The notes under the pieces were generated by a model. It worked only from the letters and a program-made list of their open reading frames with translations, did not search any database and was not told where the DNA came from. This document shows, piece by piece, positions 51,901-61,823 of a stretch of 64,000 nt of DNA. The stretch's first letter is position 1, and each line of letters starts with the position of its first letter. The position numbers and the translations under genes were made by a program. This stretch comes from Cyanidiococcus yangmingshanensis (Eukaryota > Rhodophyta > Bangiophyceae > Cyanidiales > Cyanidiaceae): assembly GCA_013995675.1 (NCBI GenBank), contig VWRR01000014.1:124001-188000 (forward strand), given 5' to 3'.

Positions 51901-53906
51901 GCGTTCTTGTCGATCGAGTCGGAAAGCTCTTCACGAGCTCAGCCGACGCAACCGACCTCGTCGAGCGGCGTCTCCAAGTACGAGATGGAGGCAGTCACAA
52001 CACCATCCAGTGCAGCAATAGGCCAGAACGAACAGACCCGAGCAGCACTGGCTCCGTTCGCTAGAGGCGCATCGTCATCAACAGCCATGCCCTATCCGTC
52101 TGGTCATCCTGCGGAGACGCTCGTACCTTGTATGGAGCCAGCCACTTCATCCTCTCCCTCGACGATGTTGCGACGAGCATCGGCATCCTTGAGCAACTTG
52201 TTGCGGCACTCGTGGAGTACGGCCACCCTCGGACTTGCCTCCTCGCCAGAGCGTCCGTCGAATCGGATGTCGTCACTGGCCAAGGAGACCAGCGCACTGG
52301 AATGCAATACGACCGACGGTCCGGTTGATATTCGTTCCGTGGGACAACTACCACGTCCATGGAGTCATCCGAATCTGTTCCCAGCGAATATGGATGGTGC
52401 GGCGTACTATGGACGCCTCTGCTGGGATCGATACTCCGGTCCGGTGAATGTCGACCACTCGACCTCTTCCGCTACCGAAACGTGGAGTTTACGCCTTCCC
52501 CGACCCGCCGTATGATGCATATCCGAGATTTTAGTGTTCAGGAGGTTCTACAGAGTCACACTCGTCAGCGATGGATGGGCGTCGAACCTTGCACGCCGTC
52601 CCTCATTCAGACAGGGACAAGCATGCGGCGAGACTCGGAAGAGGCCTCTCGACTCCGCGAGCGTTGGGTTTGTCGTCTAGAGCAAGGTGGCGACATTTGG
52701 GCGCTGACGTTTCACCCGACTCAACCGCTTGTTCTGGTCGGTGATGCACTCGGTCGGGTGACGGCGCTGGATCGTGAGCATGGCTCCCTGCACTGGAGTT
52801 TTCGAGTACCTCGCGCTGAGGGAGGTATCACGGCACTCCATGTGGTGAACGCGCACACAACCTGGCCGGTGTTGCTTGTCGCCACTGCTGACGGTACCAT
52901 CCGCGTCTATGAATCCCAGATGCAACTTTTGGCTGCTTTTGCGGCAATTTCGCGACCCACTGAAGCACGCTCGTCTGGCGAAGCGGAGGCCCCGTATCGA
53001 CACGAGCGAGGTCTAGAAGGCGTATCGGTATCGCCGAGCGCAGCTGCTTCGGATGCTCCTGATCCGAGCCGGCTCATCCCTACCGCACCAACTCGCTTCG
53101 AAGACAAGCATCGAAATGAGCACAACACAACCGCAGCATTGCATACGAGCTCATCCACGTCCGATTCACCCGAAGTGAAGCCGTATACAAGTGGAATCCA
53201 GACGACAAGCATATCCACAACGTCGAGCATGACGGGTCGCGTCGATCATGCACCACCAGCGGGACGATCCTTCGTCTGTGACTGGAGTCCATGGCACGGC
53301 TGGTTACTGAGTGGGGGTCTCGAACAAGGCACCATTCGGCTCTTTGACGCAGAGCGCGAGATGTGCATCTGGAGCTGTATTGCGTCATCCTATCAGGTGA
53401 CGGCAGTCGCGCATATTCGACCTGATCTCTTTATGGTCGGTTGTGCAGATGGTGCTGTCTACGGCTATGATGCGCGAACGGGAGCAGCAGAACTTGAACT
53501 CTTGGAGCACTCCAGTCCCGTGCTGGCAATTGAGGGACGGGCGAGTCCGACACCAGCTCTTGTGACGGCTGCAGCTGCAGGCGATGTGCGTATCTGGCCC
53601 GAGATGGCTTCAGACAGTGCAGTCTGTGTCGTTGCTCACCGTCGTGACTTGACGGCAACCGCAGTCCATCGAAACCTACCATGGATGGCCACCGGTAGTG
53701 CCAGTCGTTCGATCAAACTCTTCGGGGAACAGGGCCAGCTGATGAAGTTGATCCGACACCACGACGGGCCTGATGCTGCGCGTATTGGTCCAGTCTCGTG
53801 TCTCAAGTTCGATGAGACAAGTCCGTTGCTCGCTGCTGGCGATATGGACTCTGTTGTGACGCTCTATGCCGATCGCGTCGAATCGATTCGACAGATGGCA
53901 TCCTGA
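48928..53906 (+). CDS. RPTOR: RAPTOR (TORC1 scaffold), frame break near 52503
   Basis: About 1,659 residues. RAPTOR/Kog1 binds TOR kinase and brings substrates to TORC1. The N-terminal conserved (caspase-like) domain spans about residues 190-330: [60 protein letters not shown] and YVFDCPAAGLAISAF. HEAT-type repeats follow (about residues 700-960; QLPIVLQVLLSQTHRLRALQ, then VRRWTLLCLAAWLQS). A seven-blade WD40 region ends the protein (GGDIWALTFHPTQPLVLVGD to LLAAGDMDSVVTLYADRV). Ser/Thr-rich linkers (about residues 345-410 and 985-1190) are longer than in animals. The first frame stops at 52515; the WD40 frame is open from 52359. One missing base, probably in the CCCC at 52499-52502, joins them. 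The ATG is at 48928. Confidence 0.92.
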
Positions 53907-54328
53907 TCGTACTGCTTATCGTTTGCTGGTCTTCCAGCGATGCCGACGCTGGATTGCAATGCCGCTTCTCGATCCGTGCATTCAGTGTCTCCGTTCTGGA
54001 ACGGGTCGGATGTTCGATTCGGTGAACGACTGCAGCCAAGTGATTCGAGTACCGACGCTGGCGTTCAGCTCCTTGGCGTGATCGAGAGACCTCACCCGAG
54101 GCGCTGCATCCAGACAAGCGCGACAAGAGGGAGGCAGGAATCCACGAGCGATCTCGACCCAGTAGGGTGAAACGGAAGCAGCCCAACACAATCCGTAGCG
54201 ATGATGCCAAGGACCGACAATGACGTCAGGATCTCTGGGATGGACCGATCCTTGGTTGCGGCCAGCTTGCCTCAGCCGCGATGTGGTGACCCCGTCGATG
54301 TCTCCTAATCTGAACGACACAGAGAGAT
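53907..54328. other. 422-bp stretch between convergent genes
   Basis: It holds the 3' ends of the RAPTOR and coiled-coil genes. No supported frame or RNA. Confidence 0.4.
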
Positions 54329-56458
54329 TCATTGCATCCGGCACTCATGCCGTTGGGCACTGCTGCCCGTTCTATAACGGACCGCAAACTGTCGAATGCA
54401 GAGCGTAATGAGATCCCGTTGTTCGGCGCCAGCTGCGCGAAAGGCAAACGTATGGTCCAGTATCAGGACAAAAGCTCGTGGATCAGCCTCGTCTAGAATG
54501 ACCTTGATAAACGGCGTCCAGAGCTTTTTCTCTTCAGTGATCCAGTGGCCTTCACGAGGATCGAAATCCTCCATCGTGTCATGGACGTCTTGTTCGAAAT
54601 GCTCGGCAATACGAGACGCCTCACGATCACGACGCTGCTGGGCCATGCGTTGCACCTTGACATGGCGTTTGCTCACCAGGATGCTTCGAGGGGCACCAGA
54701 GGCCTCGTCTCTCACTAGAAACGCTGCTCGGCCGTCGAGCATCCAACTAGAGAGTCGCTCCTCCATATCTGGGGCCACCTGAATGGACTCGGTCATTGCG
54801 CGAAGCGACGAGATGCCGGGTGCATCAACAACCGCCGCGAGACGCATACCAACGTCATCGGCTGTCGTTCGATAACGACTACCTTCACACCGATACGCGT
54901 ACGACGAAAGCGTCTCCGCATGACGCGACAGGCGATACCACCGCACCGCGAGCGTAGAAGCGTTTTCGAGACCGCTCACAACGGCCGTAAGCGTTCGGTT
55001 GTTGAAGTGTTCACCCCGAATCGCCAGGCTCGCGTGATTGTTCACTCGGCTGAGAACGGATCCTGCTCGACCTGATGAGGTCGGCAACGAGGCAGTCGTC
55101 GCCGCAGTCGATCTTGTCTCTGGTGGTGACAAGTGTTGTAGCGTCTCCCACGAGGAACCCTGACCCTGATGACGCAGTTTGCTCAGCGGCGTGCGCGGCT
55201 CGGAGGGCTCCATCGCGAGCGCTTCAATATCATCGGCTGCATTGAGATTTTCGGCCAACAGTCGAACTGGACTGGTGTTGTTTGACTTGGGCGGTAACAT
55301 CAAGCTTGTCGGGTTGGTTCCCAGTCCAGCTGTAGATAGGGGTTCTTTGCGCCAGCTGGCCGCTTCGCGTGATATCGACGGACGTGTTCGTCGAACCGAT
55401 ACCCCAGAGCCTCGAGTGAGGCCGCTTTGCGAGGCCGCTACTACGAGCTCACGGCTGGAGCCATTCGAAGCCAAGTTCTCTACTGCATCACCAGCAGCAT
55501 GATTTGGAGCCGAGTCGTGATCATCACCATTGACGAGAGCATCTGCATCCGTCGATGAGCGTTTGGTCACATCCACGTCCGAGGAGAACCTCTCCAAATT
55601 CGCTGCCGTGATCGAATCGGGTTGTCGTTGTTGTCCAGTACGAGCAGCCGACACAGAGACATTGAATGACCGGGAGTCTGGCTGCATCCGCTCACGAAGC
55701 GCTTGCTGTTGTATTCGCAACACGGTGCGCAGGTCTGCTTGGAGCGCATTCGCTTCCGAGAGCGCCTGCAGACGTTCTCGTCGATCATCACGTTGTCGCT
55801 GAACTTGTTGGAGTACCTGCTCATCTGCTTCGATTTGTTGCTCCAGCATCGAAAGTTCTTCTTCAAGTTGCCTGTTGCCGGTGTTGGCTGCCTCGATCTG
55901 CGCTTCAAGCTGTGCGTTCTCCTCTCTAATCTGTTCAATCTCTTCCCGAATCCTCTCCAATTTGAGTCGCGCTGGTTCAATAGTTCGCGTCAGTCGTTGC
56001 CAGGCGGAGAGTTGCTGCTGCAGTGCTTCTCGTTCACGTTGATAGCGGCGTCGACTGGCCTCTTGCTCACTGATGCGGTGCAAGAGCGTGCGAACCGCTT
56101 CCTCCTCCTGAGGGAAACCTGCACCAGCGAGCTCAAGGCGCTGTTGCGTCAGCGCGATAACTTCCTCATAAGCCGCGTTGAGTCTATCCAGGGCCTGATT
56201 GGTCTTCTGCAAAAGCGCCATCACCGAACGCGCCAGGCGCGCCCTATGCTGTGGCGAGTACGTCGTTGAGCGTTCACGACTGGTCTCTAGAGAACGCCAA
56301 AGATGAGAGAGGGTGCTCTCATTGCCGACCAGAAGCTGCTCAGCGTTGGCCAGTTGGGAACGCTCACGAGCCAGACTCGTTTCGGCTTCAAGCTGAGGCG
56401 CTATCAGAGACGGTCGTTCACCCGCCTCTGTCCACGAAACAGAGGGTGTTGCTTCCAT
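54329..56458 (-). CDS. Coiled-coil protein with possible Ig/A9-like and PH-like regions
   Basis: 709 residues. Residues 25-250 are coiled coil (EREALQQQLSAWQRLTRTIE, LERIREEIEQIREENAQLEA, LEEELSMLEQQIEADEQVLQ). A Ser/Asn-rich linker (about 250-460) follows. Then LTAVVSGLENASTLAVRWYR with YRTTADDVGMRLAAVV resembles the Ig/A9-type repeats of plant AIR9 and SCAB proteins. The last 140 residues (VKVQRMAQQRRDREASRIAE, KLWTPFIKVILDEADPRAFV, then FRAAGAEQRDLITLCIRQFA) look like a PH-type end, where the final helix meets a lipid or partner site. SCAB proteins bind actin, but this match is by layout only and I would not name the gene. The frame is intact; the ATG is at 56458. Confidence 0.6.
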   Translation of the reverse strand: MEATPSVSWTEAGERPSLIAPQLEAETSLARERSQLANAEQLLVGNESTLSHLWRSLETSRERSTTYSPQHRARLARSVMALLQKTNQALDRLNAAYEEVIALTQQRLELAGAGFPQEEEAVRTLLHRISEQEASRRRYQREREALQQQLSAWQRLTRTIEPARLKLERIREEIEQIREENAQLEAQIEAANTGNRQLEEELSMLEQQIEADEQVLQQVQRQRDDRRERLQALSEANALQADLRTVLRIQQQALRERMQPDSRSFNVSVSAARTGQQRQPDSITAANLERFSSDVDVTKRSSTDADALVNGDDHDSAPNHAAGDAVENLASNGSSRELVVAASQSGLTRGSGVSVRRTRPSISREAASWRKEPLSTAGLGTNPTSLMLPPKSNNTSPVRLLAENLNAADDIEALAMEPSEPRTPLSKLRHQGQGSSWETLQHLSPPETRSTAATTASLPTSSGRAGSVLSRVNNHASLAIRGEHFNNRTLTAVVSGLENASTLAVRWYRLSRHAETLSSYAYRCEGSRYRTTADDVGMRLAAVVDAPGISSLRAMTESIQVAPDMEERLSSWMLDGRAAFLVRDEASGAPRSILVSKRHVKVQRMAQQRRDREASRIAEHFEQDVHDTMEDFDPREGHWITEEKKLWTPFIKVILDEADPRAFVLILDHTFAFRAAGAEQRDLITLCIRQFAVRYRTGSSAQRHECRMQ

Positions 56459-56568
56459 GAAAAAGACTTCACGTACCGAAAAGAGACCCAGTCAAAGGTC
56501 CACAAGCCCCGTTGGCGAGATGAACCTCCCCAGACCCGAAACTGCAGTGTGTTTTCCTTCGGTCTCCG

Positions 56569-57420
56569 ATGTCGCAGTCGAACAGGGCGGCTTTGGTCGT
56601 ACCCGAGTCGACGAAACGTCGCGGGTCTCGGGCCAACCGCCTTTCGAACGCAGCGATAGTGGCAGTTTCTCGAACCGACAACAGAATGTTGTTGTTTACG
56701 CTTCCGGTAACGTTAATTTCACTGGAATCACCAAAATGGCGGCTGAATCGACAGAGTTGGTCGGTTTCGAGTGGAGCAACAGTACAGATGAGGTATCGAA
56801 GGAGAGCGCGGCAGGCCGGTTATGGACGAGCCAGTCGACAGCAGCTGCTCTCTGACGACTCGGTCGGGTCGAACGCAACCACCACTGATCAGCGTACGCA
56901 AGATCGATCTATTCATTCGATTTGGTTAGGTTGGGAACAGGAGGATGGATGGTTTTCATTGCGTAAAAGGGTGTTGCCTCGTGATACGGACTATGCTGGG
57001 ATTGTGTGGCACGGTCGCTATGTTGATTGGTTCGAGGAGGCTCGTGTTGCCTTTCTGGCTTTTCGGGGGCTCGCTTATGAGACGCTCGTAAAGGAGCACC
57101 AGTGTGAGACGCCAGTGGTGCACATGTCACTGAACTACAGACGCCCAGTGCGCTTTGGAGACGACGTCTTGGTGCAGGTGCGCGTGCAACCGAGACGTCG
57201 TCCCAGCGTGCGTATTCCATTTCTTTGTCGAGTTATTTCGACCGAGCACTCCTCGGATACCGCTGATGTTGCCGACGAAGACGCAACCGTCCATGTGGAT
57301 GCGCTTGTTGAGTTGACGACAGTGGAGCGAGATACTGGACGAGTGCTGCGAAAGTTACCGCGACAACTCGAGGAGGCTTTATGTCTTGCGAGGCCATCCA
57401 GCCCCGATGCCGAACCCTGA
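56569..57420 (+). CDS. Hotdog-fold acyl-CoA thioesterase (YbgC/ALT-like)
   Basis: 283 residues. The single hotdog domain covers about residues 125-260: SLRKRVLPRDTDYAGIVWHG with the catalytic Asp of the DTD-x-G-V-W-H motif, RYVDWFEEARVAFLAFRGL, and TPVVHMSLNYRRPVRFGDDV. This is the 4-hydroxybenzoyl-CoA/YbgC type, also found in plastid acyl-lipid thioesterases (ALT) and in DHNA-CoA thioesterases of phylloquinone synthesis. The substrate cannot be told. The 110 residues in front are Ser/Arg-rich; either the ATG at 56569 gives a long transit peptide or the start is Met 74 (56788), MRYRRRARQAGYGRASRQQ, also transit-like. An overlapping frame (56457-56855) shadows the first half. Confidence 0.8.
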   Translation: MSQSNRAALVVPESTKRRGSRANRLSNAAIVAVSRTDNRMLLFTLPVTLISLESPKWRLNRQSWSVSSGATVQMRYRRRARQAGYGRASRQQLLSDDSVGSNATTTDQRTQDRSIHSIWLGWEQEDGWFSLRKRVLPRDTDYAGIVWHGRYVDWFEEARVAFLAFRGLAYETLVKEHQCETPVVHMSLNYRRPVRFGDDVLVQVRVQPRRRPSVRIPFLCRVISTEHSSDTADVADEDATVHVDALVELTTVERDTGRVLRKLPRQLEEALCLARPSSPDAEP

Positions 57421-58042
57421 ATGCATCTCCAGAACTCGCTCTATCGATCGGTGCGTTCCCAGCGCGCTCTGGTCTAGGATTATCGTGTGAATGCCTTGAG
57501 GGATGCCGAACGAAGCCTTCCACACAACGTCGCGGTTTCCTTTTCTCGCAGAGGAGAGCGGTGCCCTGTAGCTGAGGTCGCGGCGCTTTGCTCTTTGTCA
57601 TGTCAGCGTACTCGGTAACGATTAGAACTTGAGCGCTCAACAAATCCAGGGAATGAAGCTGTACTCCATTCAGACTGCGTAGGACGCTCGCTGAAAAGCG
57701 CCAGTCGACCAAAGCCCCATGAAGGGAACCATATCCCTGGTCACATCGGGCTACGACCTGCACCGAATGATTCATGTTGCACTGCTTGAGACGACCGACG
57801 ACGACACGACGATGATGAGAGATGCATATGAGCGCCGTCCAAAACTTGTTCATGTCGGTTTGTTCGAAGACATAGACCACGCGTTCAATGAAAGGCTCTA
57901 GAGAAGCGCATTCGGAATACATCCCAGCGTCTAGGTTGATGAAAGCGATAAAGCACCCAAAATGTTTATCACATCCCATCATGTCCCTGCGAGCCGTGAA
58001 CCGTGAGCTTTTTCGAACTTGCATATCGAAGTTTGTGTTCAT
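57233..58042 (-). CDS. Hypothetical protein, antisense overlap at its 3' end
   Basis: A frame open for about 270 codons from the ATG 58042. Its first 165 residues read as protein (LEPFIERVVYVFEQTDMNKF, VQVVARCDQGYGSLHGALVD and LLSAQVLIVTEYADM), but no family is recognised. The last 188 nt overlap the end of the thioesterase gene on the other strand and look like shadow, so the true end may lie before 57421 in another frame. A frame this long outside known genes is unlikely by chance at this GC content. Confidence 0.35.
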   Translation of the reverse strand: MNTNFDMQVRKSSRFTARRDMMGCDKHFGCFIAFINLDAGMYSECASLEPFIERVVYVFEQTDMNKFWTALICISHHRRVVVGRLKQCNMNHSVQVVARCDQGYGSLHGALVDWRFSASVLRSLNGVQLHSLDLLSAQVLIVTEYADMTKSKAPRPQLQGTALLCEKRKPRRCVEGFVRHPSRHSHDNPRPERAGNAPIDRASSGDAFRVRHRGWMASQDIKPPRVVAVTFAALVQYLAPLSSTQQAHPHGRLRLRRQHQRYPRSARSK

Positions 58043-58422
58043 CAATGTCACTGGTGAGCATCCCTACTCGAGGAGACGTAACGCCAACAACTGCAGTGCA
58101 GATCCTCATCTCGGCGTGCGGAATGATGCTCCACTGAAGAGGCCACTGGGCGCCCGGTACCAGGCGTGTATGCACGCTCCCATATCAGCGCGAGGACGCG
58201 TTCATCTGGGTCTCAGGTCGCTGGATCGACTGCTCCTATCGAGACGAGTACACGCGACCGAGAACGTTTCACCGCCCCGCAACGTCAACCATAACGCAAA
58301 ACGCTCCGTTCGTTCTCCGCGGAGCTGACGTAACTATTCACAGTTCGAATCCAACTGTAATCCCCGTCTCTATCCAATACTCTGTTTCAGTTCGCAGCAG
58401 ATAACGTCCTCTGAACCGTTGC
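58043..58422. other. 380-bp stretch upstream of FKBP
   Basis: Promoter region of the plastid-type FKBP gene. It contains ACAGTT-7 nt-AACTGT (58335-58353), a hairpin that mimics a tRNA T-arm but has no tRNA around it. Confidence 0.35.
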
Positions 58423-59769
58423 ATGAGAGACGCGCTCGCTTCGACAGCGCCACGAGCGCTTTGGGGGGGGACCTCGGTCGACACCTCGCACGTCCTTCGT
58501 TTCTGTCGCTCAAACACTGCGGAAATGTTTATCGCTACACAGGTGCAATGCTCTGCTCAAACATTGACAAGCACTAGACAACGGAGTCCAGCGAAACGTT
58601 CATGGAACTGGGCTACTGTTGGTGGACGTTGGCGAAGCGGTCGCCTGTCTGCTCGGACGGCAACAACTCGGCTGCGTTTGTGGCAGGTGCAAGGCGACGG
58701 CCCGCCGTCTGAAAAGGATCGCTCGGAGAAAAAGGGACAGGAAGGAACTTTGATGAATAACGCGAATGAACGCCAGTCCGTGAACGAAGGTGCTACACGG
58801 CAGCCAGGAGCGAGACCCGTGTTCGCTGGCGAGGATGACCAGGCGTCCGCAGAGCGGGGTCCTCGACGACGCTCTCCTTTTGAGCTCTCGAGTACCGAAA
58901 TCGACGGCGAAAATGCAACTTCAACAGGGTATAAAACACGCCCACGTTCGAAACTTGCAGAACAGAACGAGAAGATTCGAACGCTACTCGGGTTAGAGAA
59001 GCCGAAAGCAGAGGACGAGGCTGCATTATCGACATCGTCCTCCACCGAGTCGTCAGCCGAAAAGGAAGATCAGACCCCACCATCGACAATGCTCGACATG
59101 ACGGGTGACGGTGGTGTTTATCGCGAGGAAATCTCTCAAGGAACGGCAGGGAAGCGTCCCAGCGATAGCCATGGTATCCGAAGCGCTCCAGGCTGCCGTA
59201 TTCGGGTACATTACGTTGGAAAACTAGCAGATAGCGGGCGGATGTTTGACTCATCTCGAGACCGCCAAGAGCCATTCGAGTTTACGCTCGGCGAGGGCAG
59301 TGTTATCAAAGGCTGGGAGGCTGGATTGGTTGGCCTCGCGCCCGGGGATACCGTTCGCCTCGTCTGCGCACCTGGCTACGCGTACGGACTGCGCGGTGTG
59401 CCGCCAGTCATACCGCCTCGAGCCAAGCTAGAGTTCGAAATCCAAGTCTTGGACGTGATACCAACCACTGAAGCTGCCAAACAGGCAAAGAAAGGGAAGC
59501 AGTTGCGAGCACCAGATGAGGATGACCTTCCGCGGACACCGGAGGACATCGCGCGCGCTTACGTGAAACGCATCGAGGAGCGAAACAAAAATCCTTCGAA
59601 AAAGTCGGAATGGTTTATCATATCGCCGTTTGCCAGTTCGACAGGAGAGCGACCGCCGTGGTGGTTGAATCCTAATATCACCTTTCTGATCATTTTCTCC
59701 GTGCTTGGTCTAGCGACGTATGTTGTCTACGTGTCTGGCGGTATTCGGCAGGGGTTTCCGTCGCCATAA
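58423..59769 (+). CDS. FKBP-type isomerase with transit peptide and C-terminal anchor
   Basis: 448 residues. The first 90 residues are Arg/Ser/Thr-rich without acids, like a plastid transit peptide. A charged, low-complexity linker (about 95-250) follows. The FKBP domain is about residues 258-345: RIRVHYVGKLADSGRMFDSS, FEFTLGEGSVIKGWEAGLVG and YAYGLRGVPPVIPPRAKLEF, with the V-I-W pocket residues present. After a basic stretch (YVKRIEERNKNPSKKSEWF) one hydrophobic helix near the end (NITFLIIFSVLGLATYVVYV) anchors the protein, so the domain probably faces the stroma. The frame is intact; the ATG is at 58423. Confidence 0.85.
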   Translation: MRDALASTAPRALWGGTSVDTSHVLRFCRSNTAEMFIATQVQCSAQTLTSTRQRSPAKRSWNWATVGGRWRSGRLSARTATTRLRLWQVQGDGPPSEKDRSEKKGQEGTLMNNANERQSVNEGATRQPGARPVFAGEDDQASAERGPRRRSPFELSSTEIDGENATSTGYKTRPRSKLAEQNEKIRTLLGLEKPKAEDEAALSTSSSTESSAEKEDQTPPSTMLDMTGDGGVYREEISQGTAGKRPSDSHGIRSAPGCRIRVHYVGKLADSGRMFDSSRDRQEPFEFTLGEGSVIKGWEAGLVGLAPGDTVRLVCAPGYAYGLRGVPPVIPPRAKLEFEIQVLDVIPTTEAAKQAKKGKQLRAPDEDDLPRTPEDIARAYVKRIEERNKNPSKKSEWFIISPFASSTGERPPWWLNPNITFLIIFSVLGLATYVVYVSGGIRQGFPSP

Positions 59770-59948
59770 AACAGCGATCACAGGATCAGACTGGTGCTCA
59801 AACAGACTCGGATCGTGTCGGGTTGTAGCCGTGGTGGTCACGAGCTCCCTCCGAGCCACGTGTGCAGCGCTTTGCAGGCTCGAATCCAGATGCGTTCTCC
59901 AGACTTGACGACGCCCCTCTAGCGATCGGGAAATGAACAATCTCATCG

Positions 59949-60881
59949 ATGCTGGGAATCGCTGGGCGATCGGCCATCCCAGTCTGTCGGAATGGACTCG
60001 TCAAGAGATCCGACTTGCGCATCCAGTTACATGAATTGGATTCGCTCCTGTCCATTCGGATCACAGGGCAAAAGCCGCACCCGTGGCGTTCTCGACGTAA
60101 ACGAGCGACCTCTGTGGACCGGCGTTTGCCACACGACGGGTTATTTCGCGCCGTCGCATGCGCCAAACGGGAGCCTCTACATACCGAGAGCGAGCCCTAT
60201 CGCAAAGATGTTCGCGCAAAATGCTCGTCCAGAGGTCTCTATCTGTCAACAAGTACCACGTGTCGCGCCTATCACTCACTGACAACGGTGGCCGTCCAAC
60301 ATAGATTCGTGAGCATGCGGCAGCACCTGCTCAAAATACAGGAGCGTGTACGCATTCTGTTGGCCAACAGAGCAACACCAAATGTCTCTAGTACGCTATC
60401 GGCGTTCGCTTCGATTTTGATTCAACAATTGATCTCGCTGCTGCGAGATGCTACTGTGGCCCGTGGATTTCATGCCCCGGGTTCAGAAACGCTTGTCCAG
60501 ACGTGGTCAAACAGTAGAGACAACGCCAATCCATCGGCCATGATGTCGCAAGGTCTTGTCCGGTTTCTCTATAGTACAGCACGCAACGCGTATGACAACG
60601 GACTAGATGTCTTCACATTCGGGGTGCGTTCCATCAACAGCGATACCATTCATTTTGCTGCGCTCGCGAAGGATCATTTCAGCGAGAATCATATCTTCCG
60701 GCGTCGTCAACTTAATATTCGCGTATTCGCCCATCGTGATTTTCACCGGGTAGTGAGCGTTGTCAAGCATCTCTACAACGCTCACATCGTCGGTTACCCG
60801 GAGGCCCTTGCGTTGGGCGTACTCAAATCCGTGGCGAAGGAGACGAGCTCGGATGACCTGCGGTGTCTGGATCTCCCATAG
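59949..60881 (+). CDS. Hypothetical protein, antisense overlap with IspD 3' end
   Basis: A 310-codon frame from an ATG. The part before 60603 contains a helical, protein-like stretch (MRQHLLKIQERVRILLANRA, SAFASILIQQLISLLRDATV), but no family is recognised. The last 279 nt are antisense to IspD and probably shadow. The length outside known genes is unusual for chance. The true end is unknown. Confidence 0.3.
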   Translation: MLGIAGRSAIPVCRNGLVKRSDLRIQLHELDSLLSIRITGQKPHPWRSRRKRATSVDRRLPHDGLFRAVACAKREPLHTESEPYRKDVRAKCSSRGLYLSTSTTCRAYHSLTTVAVQHRFVSMRQHLLKIQERVRILLANRATPNVSSTLSAFASILIQQLISLLRDATVARGFHAPGSETLVQTWSNSRDNANPSAMMSQGLVRFLYSTARNAYDNGLDVFTFGVRSINSDTIHFAALAKDHFSENHIFRRRQLNIRVFAHRDFHRVVSVVKHLYNAHIVGYPEALALGVLKSVAKETSSDDLRCLDLP

Positions 60882-61823
60882 TCTGTTCCGCTCAATTGTT
60901 CGCGTCACAAACTGTCCATCTTCGCTCTCCTTAATCGTCGCCTTGCAAGGCACACCAATCACAGCAGCTCCATAGATAGAGGCGTCCTCGCAGACAGGAC
61001 CGAATACAGGCCCGGGAAACCAACGGCCGAGCCGAGTCGTGAACGCACACCAGAATATCATCGGTATCATCCCGCACACGATCCGTCGTATCCGGAACCA
61101 GTTCGAGCCCCGAACGCACCGAGTCCTGTCGCTCCAGCCCGGGGTCCGCAAACACGATACGCTTATCGAGCAAGACATAGCGCCCAAAGTACGCCTCCCG
61201 ATATCGTTTCTCCACCACGATGATGATCTGCGTCACCTCAGGCATACCCAAAAACAATGACAACGACCGCTCTGATACGGTTTGACCACAAAGTTGCAGG
61301 AACTGCTTCGGGCGATCAGCTCGCATGCGACTACCAACGCCACCGGCCAGCAGAATCACCGACACGGGTTGCCGAACAGGAGGCGGAACCAGCCCGTTAC
61401 CCAGCTCATCCATCGGACCGAAGCAGGTAAGATAGACTCGCCACTCTCCAGAAGCGTCATACGCTGAAACCGCTCCATAGAGACACCATGATGCCGGAAC
61501 GAAACGAGCTTGGCTTGCCGCGCTCGACGGCCTGGCCCTGCAGCCGGCTGCGCAGACGACCCACTCCTGACCTCCGCTGCGCTTGGCAAGCAGCGCCAGC
61601 GCGAGCGACCACACCAACCATCGGAATAGTATAATCCACTTGCCACAAAACCTGCCTGCAACCAAACCATCTTACACACGAGATGTAGCACGCTGTGCCG
61701 TCTACGCCCCCGAGGCGACTCGTGGGACGCACACCCCCGCAACCGCAACGCTGGCCGTACCGAAGCGACGCGTTGCGTGCTCCGTCGATCGTGTCGCGCC
61801 ACGCTGGTGCGCTCGATCGCCAT
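60603..61823 (-). CDS. ispD: IspD, 2-C-methyl-D-erythritol 4-phosphate cytidylyltransferase (frame breaks)
   Basis: About 406 residues including a transit region. IspD joins CTP and MEP in the plastid isoprenoid pathway. The CTP loop LLAGGVGSRMRADRPKQF is intact, then IIIVVEKRYREAYF, VHDSARPLVS, the GAAVIGVPCKATIKESEDG block, ERNRLWEIQTPQVIRARLLR and LRVTDDVSVVEML, ending NIKLTTPEDMILAE. Extra C in the CCC at about 61010-61016 splits the core (LVS|GPVFGPVCEDASIYG). The core frame upstream reaches only a TTG. A transit-like front (MAIERTSVARHDRRSTQRVA, later FRHHGVSMERFQRMTLLESG) lies in another frame from the ATG 61823; one missing base near 61410 would join it before MDELGNGLVPPPV. The core is certain, the front inferred. 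Confidence 0.82.

Noticed and set aside
58335-58353. T-arm-like hairpin with loop CGAATCC
   Set aside because: No acceptor, D or anticodon arm can be assembled around it in normal or permuted order.
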